64,000 nt of DNA from Apostichopus japonicus (GCF_037975245.1 NC_092568.1:30561001-30625000); one strand, 5' to 3'. Shown: positions 25,915 to 46,924, counted from the first letter of the stretch. Notes: generated from the letters alone by a model not told the origin. Made by a program: numbers and translations.

Positions 25915-26335
25915 CGATTTGACGATTTGTATCTCGGCAAAACGTCAATTTTCAGATTGTTCTCATTTTGACGAGTTGTCGTATCTCAACAAAACGTCAA
26001 TTTTCAGATTTTTTTTTCATTTTGACGACTTGTTATATTTCGGCTAAACGTTAAAATTCAGATTTTTTCATTTTGACGACTTGTTGTATCTCAGCAAAAC
26101 GTCAATTTTCAATATGTTGTCATTTTGACGACATGCTGTATCTCGGCAAAACGTCAATTTTCAGATTTTTGTCATTTTGATGAGTTATTGTATCTCGGCA
26201 AAAGGTCAATTTTCAGAATTTTGTCATTTTGACGACTTGTTGCATCTCGGCAAATTTAATAATTTTGTCGTTTTGAAGAGTTGTTAAACTCGACAAAACG
26301 TCTTTTTCCGAATTTTGTCATTTTGACGAGTTTGT
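25915..26335. repeat. ~52-bp minisatellite
   Basis: About eight units with consensus parts gtatctcggcaaaacgtcaa and ttttcagatttttgtcattt. Starts are spaced 51-54 bp. Confidence 0.9.
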
Positions 26336-26796
26336 TTCTCTTTCATCACCATGTCCCTTCTACGCTTCCGTAGTATATGAATACTGTATTTATCAATTAA
26401 ATGACGAGGTGAACTAATAAAGATATTACCTTCCCATAATCCTGGGTGTTTTCAAATGGCAGTTAGTTGGTTCTCAAGTCAGTATGACATGGTTGTTATG
26501 TTCGGCTTGTTCCAAAGGGTAATATTCGTCGATATGCAAAAATGCATGGACCTTAGACAAATAGTGTTACTGAGTGGTTGTAATGATGACTAAAGTATTC
26601 GTCAGTATGTAAAAACGAGAGTGGGTCTTAGGTGGACATTCGTCAAAAATGAGTCAGAAAAAACGAAAAAAAAAGACAGTTTTAAAACTTCTAACACGGC
26701 TCAACCGATTCTTCACCCTCGAAATAGGTAAGAACAATATTTAACTCAATTTCGCCAAAAGTGCACGTTCGCCACTACGCGAAAACGGGGACGATA

Positions 26797-27503
26797 TTAG
26801 TGACCGCTAGAGGTCGTACACTGACCTACATGGAGTGTGACCGCTTCCGCCTTTGCAATTTCCCAAGATCAGGCCCCGAAAAATCCATGAAATCCCAAGG
26901 GCACTGTACTGTATGGATATCTAGCAATATCTAGCGACATCTAGAATGAAAATCCCAAGATCTTCCCTAACTGAAGGCAGATAGAAAATCGAAGCCTTCA
27001 GTGTGTAATGAACTTGAAACTGTGCGTCTTTCGAAATGAAAAGAATGTGGGGCAAAGTAACGTAACTCCTGTGGGCTCGGACCGTGCTGAGCAGGTTGCC
27101 CCGACCAAAAGTGGGCCCCGCTATACTGATGCACAGAAAAGGGGTATACCTCTTTGGATAGGGAGGGCCCGTTTTACTGGGAAAGAAAAACTCATGCAAA
27201 GACTGAACAAGACAATATACATATTTTCACGTGATACGGAATACGGACACCATGATCATGGGTTCATTGGGTATTAATGTATGTATCGAGCTAGTTGTGT
27301 TATTTATTATTATAATCGAAAACGAAGTATATAATTTAAAACCCAATTCCAGCCAATGTTATACTGAGTACAACATCGGGACATATGATTTTTTGAAAAA
27401 TTCTAAAACAATAACCCAACACCCAACAGACTTGAAACTGCGTTCATTTGAAAATGAAGTCAGGGCTTTCATAGAAATATAATAATAAAAGGTAAGAATA
27501 AAG
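26797..27503. other. Region upstream of BHMT-B, no gene recognised
   Basis: Unremarkable sequence. Part of it could be promoter or 5' UTR of paralogue B, but no core element stands out. Confidence 0.3.
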
Positions 27504-35773
<8,270 letters not shown>

Positions 35774-36235
35774 CCCATCGCAATCAGTATCAAGGCCCTG
35801 AGATTAAAGGCTTTCATTATCAGATGACGATATGAAGTGCATCCGCGAAGCCAAATCAATATTTAGTAAATCAATTAAATTCTGTTATTTGAAATCTATC
35901 AGGAGATCATGGTTTATGAATGTCAGCTTTTGGAATTCTACTGTAATCATTTTTTGGAAACTTTACCCATGCAGTCAGTATATGCCTCGTGAATGCGGTT
36001 GTGAATATACTTTAATACTGTTTTTCTGAGTTAGGATATAATCAATACATATACGATATTTGATATGAAAAATTACTATGAAAGCCTTTATTGATTGTAT
36101 CCGTTGTAAGGAGTGGGAGTGGGTGGTGGTGGTTTGGGGGGGGGGGTAGTGTTATATGTCTTATTTGTGAAGGTTATCTTTTGGGGGGGGGAGTTCTTTT
36201 TTAGGTGTTAAGGTTTACTATTTTCTTTGTTGGGA

Positions 36236-36362
36236 GTACTCTATTCGATTAAGCCCAAAAGGGTTTCTTAGTTGACTTCCTTTCACATATTTTACTTATT
36301 TGCAGTTATATTGTCTTGTTCACCTTGTATTACTATGTGTTGAAACAAATAAATCATCAATG
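36236..36362 (+). other. Possible 3' end of BHMT-B or LINE-like tail
   Basis: AATAAA at 36348-36353 lies 575 bp after the stop. However, the preceding taagcccaaaagggtttctt…cttcct resembles 18469-18510, so the signal may belong to a LINE-like 3' tail and not to the gene. Confidence 0.35.
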
Positions 36363-37604
36363 TTATATAGTCATTTGTATCGACATATCGAAAAGTTAAG
36401 ATTAATGTTGTGAACATCCCACGTTTCTGGATTTACCTGCAGCTTTATCCTCTTCAATACTACATATTAAAGGATAAAAAAAAGCACATTGTTTACTGCA
36501 TGGTAAGATGGTATTTGTATTCATTCGCTGCATGTGTTTACTGTACATCTCAGAGGTTCCAGGTTTGGGTAGCTTTGTGATGCATTTTGAAGTAAAATAA
36601 AATTCGCTCATTTCTAACAGGAAGTAGTCTCTTGTTAACCAGATCTTTATTTGAATTACTGATATAGACTAGACTGATGAAGGTATCGGCGTTACTGTGC
36701 ATTTTTAACACCAACAACGAAACATACAAATACTTTCCAGACAGTTTTAGTGCGTGCCGAACAAAGTTAGGTAGATTAGATTCACAGCTCTCAACAATAC
36801 ACAACTCACACTTGTATCTCTTCACTAACAGTATTGTAATACACTTCAACACTTGATTTTCCTAATCCCATCAATTCGACAACCTCCCGCCCCCCCCCCC
36901 CCGATCATCCTCCTACAGTCATTTCTTAATCCTCTGTTATGGCGTGTCATAATTACATGAACTATCGTAGACTATTGAATCTTCTCTTGATTGTATAGTC
37001 AAGTTATAAAGAAATACTATAGTTGCCAATACGTTCCAAAATTATAGCCATGGGAGTGGCTTAATGCTTTTTTGTTTGTTTAATATTTTCATAAAAAATG
37101 GACGTGCCACGTTGTGGTATTTTTGTAATTAAAACATGCCCTATTTGTTGAAAAATTAAATTGCAATTAAAAAGTACACTTTTTTTGGAAATACATTCAA
37201 ATACTTCAGCTTGTAGTATGTACAATAGAATCCACTTTGTCGGAAAGCTTATATTTACTTCTTGTGGCTCTCCCCTTAGGTCAAAGTCACATGTCCATGT
37301 CCCTGCCCATTGCACACCCCCCCCCACCCATAGAATATCACTCTTTCTCCACCCGTGGATCGAATGCATACTTTGCAAGGAGTGACCATTCAAGTCGATT
37401 ACTGATCGCTATATGACGAAGGGGCGTAACCAGCTATTCCATGGAGGGTACTACGGAGAAAGCTTATGGAAAACGGGTAAGCGCATGTTATAGTAGCATG
37501 CATTACAGTTCACAAATATCCAGGATTTGTTCATAAAGGAGGGGTTGTGGCCCTCTGAATTAATTGATTTGCATGGCACTGTGTATTGCTATTTCAAAGG
37601 ATTT
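36363..37604. other. Intergenic, no gene recognised
   Basis: Contains a poly-C run near 36889-36902 and a C run near 37316. Short frames on both strands have no motif. Confidence 0.4.
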
Positions 37605-37624
37605 AGCTGAAAGACTTGCTAAAA

Positions 37625-37692
37625 TAATTCGGGCTCGAACCGGGGAACTTTCACGTGTTAAGCAAATGTGATAACAGTTTCACTACGGAATC
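37625..37692 (-). pseudogene. tRNA-Val pseudogene at array edge
   Basis: Recognisable tRNA-Val (AAC) body, but the acceptor/T-arm junction lacks about five bases and both the anticodon stem and the D arm carry changes. It belongs to the same 514-bp repeat as the next two genes. Confidence 0.85.
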
Positions 37693-38133
37693 ACTGTTGT
37701 TGATTTAGCTAGGAATCAGGACCATATTTCATTTTTAATTCTGGGAAAACTAACCATAGCTCCTTTACTGTCAAATGAATAACTTGGAAACCTTTTTTCT
37801 TGTAGTTATGACTGAGAACACGTCTATATGTTTTAGTATATACATGTGCTTCTTCTAGGCTTCAGACCTTTAGAATATCACCAGAAGGAATTAGCTATTC
37901 ACTTCCATTTTCAAAGTGTTTTATTAAAATATTGCTATCATGTAGTTGTGTGTTTTATTATGTGAAAACAACACGAAATATAACTTTGTAGCCACACAAT
38001 AAACCTTCTACGCCTTAATGATCTAAATATAGCATGTATTTCATGGTGCGTTATTATTTGTCAAGATAAATATGTCTGGCAATCCCATCTATTCACATTA
38101 TTCACTCGTCTTGAAAAGACTTGCTAAAAAACT

Positions 38134-38206
38134 TGATTCCGCCCGGGCTCGAACCGGGGACCTTTCGCGTGTAAAGCGAATGTGATAACCGCTACACTAC
38201 GGAATC
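38134..38206 (-). tRNA. tRNA-Val-TAC: tRNA-Val (TAC), array copy 1
   Basis: 73-nt cloverleaf: acceptor GATTCCG/CGGAATC with discriminator A, D arm GTG…CAC, anticodon stem TTCGC/GCGAA with loop TTTACAC, T arm CCCGG-TTCGAGC-CCGGG. Reads GUA. A T6 Pol III terminator lies four nt past the 3' end. Same body as human tRNA-Val AAC/CAC with few changes. Confidence 0.97.
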
Positions 38207-38647
38207 ACTGTTGTTGATTTAGCTAGGAATCAGGACCATATTTCATTTTTAATTCTGGGAAATCTAACCATAGCTCCTTTACTGTCAAATGAATAACTTG
38301 GAAACCTTTTTTCTTGTAGTTATGACTGAGAACACGTCTATATGTTTTAGTATATACATGTGCTTCTTCTAGGCTTCAGACCTTTAGAATATCACCAGAA
38401 GGAATTAGCTATTCACTTCCATTTTCAAAGTGTTTTATTAAAATATTGCTATCATGTAGTTGTGTGTTTTATTATGTGAAAACAACACGAAATATAACTT
38501 TGTAGCCACACAATAAACCTTCTACGCCTTAATGATCTAAATATAGCATGTATTTCATGGTGCGTTATTATTTGTCAAGATAAATATGTCTGGCAATCCC
38601 ATCTATTCACATTATTCACTCGTCTTGAAAAGACTTGCTAAAAAACT

Positions 38648-38720
38648 TGATTCCGCCCGGGCTCGAACCGGGGACCTTTCGCGTGTAAAGCGAATGTGAT
38701 AACCGCTACACTACGGAATC
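38648..38720 (-). tRNA. tRNA-Val-TAC: tRNA-Val (TAC), array copy 2
   Basis: Loop TTTACAC. Last gene of the 514-bp repeat class, with T6 terminator. Confidence 0.97.
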
Positions 38721-39317
38721 ACTGTTGTTGATGATCTTCTATACCGTCTCTGATATTAACACTAGGAAACTACACCCATTATTAAATTTTTGAATCGATG
38801 GATATTTTTGGATATTTCCAGTAATGTCAAAGGAATAACATTGAAACCCTTTTTTATCAGGTTATTATTGTGAATTTTGTTGTTTGTGTATTCTTTGAAA
38901 TTAAAGGAACGGCAATCAATTGAGACTCGGAACATAATATAATGACTTATCGAAATTGAAGGAAACCCAGAGAGCATACATTAAAATATTTTGCTGGTCT
39001 CTGAGCTATCATGTATGTATTAGGATATACATGTGCTTCTATTAGACTTTAGACCTTTAGAATATTACCAGAAGGAATTAGCTATTCACTTCCATTTTCA
39101 AAGTGATTTATAAGTACTGCTATCATGTAAATGTTTCTTTATTTTGTGAAAACAACACGAACAATGTATTTGTAGCCACACAACTTACCTTCTATGCCTT
39201 AATGATTTAAATATAGCATATATTTTATTATGCATTATTATCTGTCAAGATAAATATGTCTGGCAATCCCATCTATTCACATTATTCACTCGAGTAAAAA
39301 GGAATTGGTAAAATATT

Positions 39318-39390
39318 TGATTCCGCCCGGGCTCGAACCGGGGACCTTTCGCGTGTTAAGCGAATGTGATAACCGCTACACTACGGAATC
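39318..39390 (-). tRNA. tRNA-Val-AAC: tRNA-Val (AAC), array copy 3
   Basis: Loop TTAACAC; A34 would become inosine and read GUU/GUC. T4 terminator. First gene of the 1533-bp block. Confidence 0.97.
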
Positions 39391-39982
39391 ACTGTTGTTT
39401 ATGATCTTCTATACCGTCTCTGATATTAACACTAGGAAACTACACCCAATATTAAATTTTTGAATCGATGGATACCTTTGCATATTTCAAGTAATGTCAA
39501 AGGAATAACATTGAAACCCTTTTTCATCAGGTTATTATTGTAAATTTTGTTGTTTGTGTATTCTTTGAATTAAAGGAACGGCAATCAATTGAGACTCGGA
39601 ACATAATATGATGACTTATCGAAATTGAAAGAAACCCAGAGAGCAAACATTTAAATACTTTGCTGTTCTCTGAGCTATCCTGTATTAAGATATACATGTG
39701 CTTCTATTAGACTTTAGACCTTTAGAATATGACCAGAAGGAATTAGCTATTCACTTCCATTTTCACAGTGTTTTATAAGTATTGCTATCATCTAATTGTG
39801 TGTTTATTATGTGAAAACAACACGAACTATCACTTTGTAGCCACTCAATTAACCTTCTATGCATTAATGTTTTAAATATAGCATATATTTTATTATGCAT
39901 TATTATTTGTCAAGATAAATATGTCTGGCAATCCCATCTATTCACATTATTCACTCGAGTAAAAAGGAATTGCTAAAATACT

Positions 39983-40055
39983 TGATTCCGCCCGGGCTCG
40001 AACCGGGGACCTTTCGCGTGTTAAGCGAATGTGATAACCGCTACACTACGGAATC
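39983..40055 (-). tRNA. tRNA-Val-AAC: tRNA-Val (AAC), array copy 4
   Basis: Loop TTAACAC, T4 terminator. Followed after the 128-bp spacer by copy 5. Confidence 0.97.
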
Positions 40056-40183
40056 ACTGTTGTTAATATTAGTATTATGAAGATAAGTATTTGATAATGG
40101 ATGAGATTTTTAACAATAGATAAGTCTGCTAATCCCATCTACTGATATTATTCACTCGTCTTAAAAAGACTTGCTAAAAAACT

Positions 40184-40256
40184 TGATTCCGCCCGGGCTC
40201 GAACCGGGGACCTTTCGCGTGTGGAGCGAATGTGATAACCGCTACACTACGGAATC
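40184..40256 (-). tRNA. tRNA-Val-CAC: tRNA-Val (CAC) with C33, array copy 5
   Basis: Loop TCCACAC: anticodon CAC, but position 33 is C where nearly all tRNAs have U. T6 terminator. Function is uncertain. Confidence 0.85.
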
Positions 40257-40850
40257 ACTGTTGTTGATGATCTTCTATACCGTTTCTGATATTAACACTA
40301 GGAAACTACACCCATTATTAAATTTTGAATCGATGGATATCTTTGCATATTTCAAGTGATGTCAAAGGAATAACACTGAAACCCTTTTTCCGGATTATTA
40401 TTGTGAATTATATTGTTTGTGTATTCTTTGCAATTAAAGGAACGGCGATCAATTGAGACTCGGAACATAATATAATGACTTATCGAAATTGAAAGAAACC
40501 CAGATAGCATACATTAAAATATTTTGCTGTTCTCTGAGCTTTCCTGTATGTATTAGGATATACATGCTCTTCTATTAGGCTTCAGACCTTAAGAATATTA
40601 CCAGAAGGAATTAGCTATTCACTTCCATTTTCAAAGTGATTTATAAGTACTGCTATCATGTAAATGTTTCTTTATTTTGTGAAAACAACACGAACAATGT
40701 ATTTGTAGCCACACAACTTACCTTCTATGCCTTAATGATTTAAATATAGCATATATTTTATTATGCATTATTATCTGTCAAGATAAATATGTCTGGCAAT
40801 CCCATCTATTCACATTATTCACTCGAGTAAAAAGGAATTGGTAAAATATT

Positions 40851-40923
40851 TGATTCCGCCCGGGCTCGAACCGGGGACCTTTCGCGTGTTAAGCGAATGT
40901 GATAACCGCTACACTACGGAATC
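40851..40923 (-). tRNA. tRNA-Val-AAC: tRNA-Val (AAC), array copy 6
   Basis: Loop TTAACAC. Equivalent of copy 3 in the duplicated 1533-bp block. Confidence 0.97.
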
Positions 40924-41515
40924 ACTGTTGTTTATGATCTTCTATACCGTCTCTGATATTAACACTAGGAAACTACACCCAATATTAAATTTTTGAATCG
41001 ATGGATACCTTTGCATATTTCAAGTAATGTCAAAGGAATAACATTGAAACCCTTTTTCATCAGGTTATTATTGTAAATTTTGTTGTTTGTGTATTCTTTG
41101 AATTAAAGGAACGGCAATCAATTGAGACTCGGAACATAATATGATGACTTATCGAAATTGAAAGAAACCCAGAGAGCAAACATTTAAATACTTTGCTGTT
41201 CTCTGAGCTATCCTGTATTAAGATATACATGTGCTTCTATTAGACTTTAGACCTTTAGAATATGACCAGAAGGAATTAGCTATTCACTTCCATTTTCACA
41301 GTGTTTTATAAGTATTGCTATCATCTAATTGTGTGTTTATTATGTGAAAACAACACGAACTATCACTTTGTAGCCACTCAATTAACCTTCTATGCATTAA
41401 TGTTTTAAATATAGCATATATTTTATTATGCATTATTATTTGTCAAGATAAATATGTCTGGCAATCCCATCTATTCACATTATTCACTCGAGTAAAAAGG
41501 AATTGCTAAAATACT

Positions 41516-41588
41516 TGATTCCGCCCGGGCTCGAACCGGGGACCTTTCGCGTGTTAAGCGAATGTGATAACCGCTACACTACGGAATC
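41516..41588 (-). tRNA. tRNA-Val-AAC: tRNA-Val (AAC), array copy 7
   Basis: Loop TTAACAC. Equivalent of copy 4, exactly 1533 bp on. Confidence 0.97.
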
Positions 41589-41716
41589 ACTGTTGTTAAT
41601 ATTAGTATTATGAAGATAAGTATTTGATAATGGATGAGATTTTTAACAATAGATAAGTCTGCTAATCCCATCAACAGATATTATTCACTCGTCTTAAAAA
41701 GACTTGCTAAAAAACT

Positions 41717-41789
41717 TGATTCCGCCCGGGCTCGAACCGGGGACCTTTCGCGTGTGGAGCGAATGTGATAACCGCTACACTACGGAATC
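41717..41789 (-). tRNA. tRNA-Val-CAC: tRNA-Val (CAC) with C33, array copy 8
   Basis: Loop TCCACAC, the same C33 variant as copy 5, 1533 bp away. Confidence 0.85.
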
Positions 41790-42383
41790 ACTGTTGTTGA
41801 TGATCTTCTATACCGTTTCTGATATTAACACTAGGAAACTACACCCATTATTAAATTTTGAATCGATGGATATCTTTGCATATTTCAAGTGATGTCAAAG
41901 GAATAACACTGAAACCCTTTTTCCGGATTATTATTGTGAATTATATTGTTTGTGTATTCTTTGCAATTAAAGGAACGGCGATCAATTGAGACTCGGAACA
42001 TAATATAATGACTTATCGAAATTGAAAGAAACCCAGATAGCATACATTAAAATATTTTGCTGTTCTCTGAGCTTTCCTGTATGTATTAGGATATACATGC
42101 TCTTCTATTAGGCTTCAGACCTTAAGAATATTACCAGAAGGAATTAGCTATTCACTTCCATTTTCAAAGTGATTTATAAGTACTGCTATCATGTAAATGT
42201 TTCTTTATTTTGTGAAAACAACACGAACAATGTATTTGTAGCCACACAACTTACCTTCTATGCCTTAATGATTTAAATATAGCATATATTTTATTATGCA
42301 TTATTATCTGTCAAGATAAATATGTCTGGCAATCCCATCTATTCACATTATTCACTCGAGTAAAAAGGAATTGGTAAAATATT

Positions 42384-42456
42384 TGATTCCGCCCGGGCTC
42401 GAACCGGGGACCTTTCGCGTGTAAAGCGAATGTGATAACCGCTACACTACGGAATC
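42384..42456 (-). tRNA. tRNA-Val-TAC: tRNA-Val (TAC), array copy 9
   Basis: Loop TTTACAC, T4 terminator. First gene of the exact 868-bp series. Confidence 0.97.
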
Positions 42457-42584
42457 ACTGTTGTTAATATTAGTATTATGAAGATAAGTATTTGATAATG
42501 GATGAGATTTTTAACAATAGATAAGTCTGCTAATCCCATCAACAGATATTATTCACTCGTCTTAAAAAGACTTGCTAAAAAACT

Positions 42585-42657
42585 TGATTCCGCCCGGGCT
42601 CGAACCGGGGACCTTTCGCGTGTGAAGCGAATGTGATAACCGCTACACTACGGAATC
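42585..42657 (-). tRNA. tRNA-Val-CAC: tRNA-Val (CAC), array copy 10
   Basis: Loop TTCACAC with normal U33; reads GUG. T6 terminator. Confidence 0.97.
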
Positions 42658-43251
42658 ACTGTTGTTGATGATCTTCTATACCGTCTCTGATATTAACACT
42701 AGGAAACTACACCCATTATTAAATTTTGAATCGATGGATATCTTTGCATATTTCAAGTGATGTCAAAGGAATAACACTGAAACCCTTTTTCCGGATTATT
42801 ATTGTGAATTATATTGTTTGTGTATTCTTTGCAATTAAAGGAACGGCGATCAATTGAGACTCGGAACATAATATAATGACTTATCGAAATTGAAAGAAAC
42901 CCAGATAGCATACATTAAAATATTTTGCTGTTCTCTGAGCTTTCCTGTATGTATTAGGATATACATGCTCTTCTATTAGGCTTCAGACCTTAAGAATATT
43001 ACCAGAAGGAATTAGCTATTCACTTCCATTTTCAAAGTGTTTTATAAGTATTGCTATCATGTAAATGTTTCTTTATTTTGTGAAAACAACACGAACAATG
43101 TATTTGTAGCCACACAACTTACCTTCTATGCCTTAATGATTTAAATATAGCATATATTTTATTATGCATTATTATTTGTCAAGATAAATATGTCTGGCAA
43201 TCCCATCTATTCACATTATTCACTCGAGTAAAAAGGAATTGGTAAAATATT

Positions 43252-43324
43252 TGATTCCGCCCGGGCTCGAACCGGGGACCTTTCGCGTGTTAAGCGAATG
43301 TGATAACCGCTACACTACGGAATC
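43252..43324 (-). tRNA. tRNA-Val-AAC: tRNA-Val (AAC), array copy 11
   Basis: Loop TTAACAC. Opens the first 2604-bp higher-order block. Confidence 0.97.
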
Positions 43325-43452
43325 ACTGTTGTTAATATTAGTATTATGAAGATAAGTATTTGATAATGGATGAAATTTTTAACAAGAGATAAGTCTGCTA
43401 ATCCCATCTACTGATATTATTCACTCGTCTTAAAAAGACTTGCTAAAAAACT

Positions 43453-43525
43453 TGATTCCGCCCGGGCTCGAACCGGGGACCTTTCGCGTGTGAAGCGAAT
43501 GTGATAACCGCTACACTACGGAATC
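43453..43525 (-). tRNA. tRNA-Val-CAC: tRNA-Val (CAC), array copy 12
   Basis: Loop TTCACAC, T6 terminator. The adjoining long spacer carries the tatgatgcat variant that recurs before copy 19. Confidence 0.97.
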
Positions 43526-44119
43526 ACTGTTGTTGATGATCTTCTATACCGTTTCTGATATTAACACTAGGAAACTACACCCATTATTAAATTTTGAATC
43601 GATGGATATCTTTGCATATTTCAAGTGATGTCAAAGGAATAACACTGAAACCCTTTTTCCGGATTATTATTGTGAATTATATTGTTTGTGTATTCTTTGC
43701 AATTAAAGGAACGGCGATCAATTGAGACTCGGAACATAATATAATGACTTATCGAAATTGAAAGAAACCCAGATAGCATACATTAAAATATTTTGCTGTT
43801 CTCTGAGCTTTCCTGTATGTATTAGGATATACATGCTCTTCTATTAGGCTTCAGACCTTAAGAATATTACCAGAAGGAATTAGCTATTCACTTCCATTTT
43901 CAAAGTGATTTATAAGTACTGCTATCATGTAAATGTTTCTTTATTTTGTGAAAACAACACGAACAATGTATTTGTAGCCACACAACTTACCTTCTATGCC
44001 TTAATGATTTAAATATAGCATATATTTTATGATGCATTATTATCTGTCAAGATAAATATGTCTGGCAATCCCATCTATTCACATTATTCACTCGAGTAAA
44101 AAGGAATTGGTAAAATATT

Positions 44120-44192
44120 TGATTCCGCCCGGGCTCGAACCGGGGACCTTTCGCGTGTAAAGCGAATGTGATAACCGCTACACTACGGAATC
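44120..44192 (-). tRNA. tRNA-Val-TAC: tRNA-Val (TAC), array copy 13
   Basis: Loop TTTACAC, T4 terminator. The short spacer beside it carries the catcaacag variant. Confidence 0.97.
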
Positions 44193-44320
44193 ACTGTTGT
44201 TAATATTAGTATTATGAAGATAAGTATTTGATAATGGATGAGATTTTTAACAATAGATAAGTCTGCTAATCCCATCAACAGATATTATTCACTCGTCTTA
44301 AAAAGACTTGCTAAAAAACT

Positions 44321-44393
44321 TGATTCCGCCCGGGCTCGAACCGGGGACCTTTCGCGTGTGAAGCGAATGTGATAACCGCTACACTACGGAATC
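44321..44393 (-). tRNA. tRNA-Val-CAC: tRNA-Val (CAC), array copy 14
   Basis: Loop TTCACAC, T6 terminator. Confidence 0.97.
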
Positions 44394-44987
44394 ACTGTTG
44401 TTGATGATCTTCTATACCGTCTCTGATATTAACACTAGGAAACTACACCCATTATTAAATTTTGAATCGATGGATATCTTTGCATATTTCAAGTGATGTC
44501 AAAGGAATAACACTGAAACCCTTTTTCCGGATTATTATTGTGAATTATATTGTTTGTGTATTCTTTGCAATTAAAGGAACGGCGATCAATTGAGACTCGG
44601 AACATAATATAATGACTTATCGAAATTGAAAGAAACCCAGATAGCATACATTAAAATATTTTGCTGTTCTCTGAGCTTTCCTGTATGTATTAGGATATAC
44701 ATGCTCTTCTATTAGGCTTCAGACCTTAAGAATATTACCAGAAGGAATTAGCTATTCACTTCCATTTTCAAAGTGTTTTATAAGTATTGCTATCATGTAA
44801 ATGTTTCTTTATTTTGTGAAAACAACACGAACAATGTATTTGTAGCCACACAACTTACCTTCTATGCCTTAATGATTTAAATATAGCATATATTTTATTA
44901 TGCATTATTATTTGTCAAGATAAATATGTCTGGCAATCCCATCTATTCACATTATTCACTCGAGTAAAAAGGAATTGGTAAAATATT

Positions 44988-45060
44988 TGATTCCGCCCGG
45001 GCTCGAACCGGGGACCTTTCGCGTGTTAAGCGAATGTGATAACCGCTACACTACGGAATC
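44988..45060 (-). tRNA. tRNA-Val-AAC: tRNA-Val (AAC), array copy 15
   Basis: Loop TTAACAC, T4 terminator. Confidence 0.97.
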
Positions 45061-45188
45061 ACTGTTGTTAATATTAGTATTATGAAGATAAGTATTTGAT
45101 AATGGATGAAATTTTTAACAAGAGATAAGTCTGCTAATCCCATCTACTGATATTATTCACTCGTCTTAAAAAGACTTGCTAAAAAACT

Positions 45189-45261
45189 TGATTCCGCCCG
45201 GGCTCGAACCGGGGACCTTTCGCGTGTGAAGCGAATGTGATAACCGCTACACTACGGAATC
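45189..45261 (-). tRNA. tRNA-Val-CAC: tRNA-Val (CAC), array copy 16
   Basis: Loop TTCACAC, T6 terminator. Last gene of the first 2604-bp block. Confidence 0.97.
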
Positions 45262-45855
45262 ACTGTTGTTGATGATCTTCTATACCGTCTCTGATATTAA
45301 CACTAGGAAACTACACCCATTATTAAATTTTGAATCGATGGATATCTTTGCATATTTCAAGTGATGTCAAAGGAATAACACTGAAACCCTTTTTCCGGAT
45401 TATTATTGTGAATTATATTGTTTGTGTATTCTTTGCAATTAAAGGAACGGCGATCAATTGAGACTCGGAACATAATATAATGACTTATCGAAATTGAAAG
45501 AAACCCAGATAGCATACATTAAAATATTTTGCTGTTCTCTGAGCTTTCCTGTATGTATTAGGATATACATGCTCTTCTATTAGGCTTCAGACCTTAAGAA
45601 TATTACCAGAAGGAATTAGCTATTCACTTCCATTTTCAAAGTGTTTTATAAGTATTGCTATCATGTAAATGTTTCTTTATTTTGTGAAAACAACACGAAC
45701 AATGTATTTGTAGCCACACAACTTACCTTCTATGCCTTAATGATTTAAATATAGCATATATTTTATTATGCATTATTATTTGTCAAGATAAATATGTCTG
45801 GCAATCCCATCTATTCACATTATTCACTCGAGTAAAAAGGAATTGGTAAAATATT

Positions 45856-45928
45856 TGATTCCGCCCGGGCTCGAACCGGGGACCTTTCGCGTGTTAAGCG
45901 AATGTGATAACCGCTACACTACGGAATC
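45856..45928 (-). tRNA. tRNA-Val-AAC: tRNA-Val (AAC), array copy 17
   Basis: Loop TTAACAC. Opens the second 2604-bp block (equivalent of copy 11). Confidence 0.97.
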
Positions 45929-46056
45929 ACTGTTGTTAATATTAGTATTATGAAGATAAGTATTTGATAATGGATGAAATTTTTAACAAGAGATAAGTCT
46001 GCTAATCCCATCTACTGATATTATTCACTCGTCTTAAAAAGACTTGCTAAAAAACT

Positions 46057-46129
46057 TGATTCCGCCCGGGCTCGAACCGGGGACCTTTCGCGTGTGAAGC
46101 GAATGTGATAACCGCTACACTACGGAATC
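46057..46129 (-). tRNA. tRNA-Val-CAC: tRNA-Val (CAC), array copy 18
   Basis: Loop TTCACAC. Equivalent of copy 12. Confidence 0.97.
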
Positions 46130-46723
46130 ACTGTTGTTGATGATCTTCTATACCGTCTCTGATATTAACACTAGGAAACAACACCCATTATTAAATTTTG
46201 AATCGATGGATATCTTTGCATATTTCAAGTGATGTCAAAGGAATAACACTGAAACCCTTTTTCCGGATTATTATTGTGAATTATATTGTTTGTGTATTCT
46301 TTGCAATTAAAGGAACGGCGATCAATTGAGACTCGGAACATAATATAATGACTTATCGAAATTGAAAGAAACCCAGATAGCATACATTAAAATATTTTGC
46401 TGTTCTCTGAGCTTTCCTGTATGTATTAGGATATACATGCTCTTCTATTAGGCTTCAGACCTTAAGAATATTACCAGAAGGAATTAGCTATTCACTTCCA
46501 TTTTCAAAGTGATTTATAAGTACTGCTATCATGTAAATGTTTCTTTATTTTGTGAAAACAACACGAACAATGTATTTGTAGCCACACAACTTACCTTCTA
46601 TGCCTTAATGATTTAAATATAGCATATATTTTATGATGCATTATTATCTGTCAAGATAAATATGTCTGGCAATCCCATCTATTCACATTATTCACTCGAG
46701 TAAAAAGGAATTGGTAAAATATT

Positions 46724-46796
46724 TGATTCCGCCCGGGCTCGAACCGGGGACCTTTCGCGTGTAAAGCGAATGTGATAACCGCTACACTACGGAATC
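46724..46796 (-). tRNA. tRNA-Val-TAC: tRNA-Val (TAC), array copy 19
   Basis: Loop TTTACAC. Equivalent of copy 13. Confidence 0.97.
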
Positions 46797-46924
46797 ACTG
46801 TTGTTAATATTAGTATTATGAAGATAAGTATTTGATAATGGATGAGATTTTTAACAATAGATAAGTCTGCTAATCCCATCAACAGATATTATTCACTCGT
46901 CTTAAAAAGACTTGCTAAAAAACT

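Larger units (their letters stand above)
23007..26796. mobile_element. Possible 3.8-kb element with terminal inverted repeats
   Basis: The left end tatcgtccccgttctggcgt (23007) and continuing agtgacgaatgtt match, in inverted form, the right end gcgtagtggcgaacg…cgaaaacggggacgata (26796). Inside lie three distinct tandem arrays and poly-G/C runs, but no transposase frame. If real, it is a non-autonomous DNA element or an inverted-repeat-bounded satellite block. Target duplications are unclear. Confidence 0.4.

Noticed and set aside
40171-41892. Small proteins with IPPGLEPGTFRV
   Set aside because: This is the tRNA-Val gene translated on its opposite strand.
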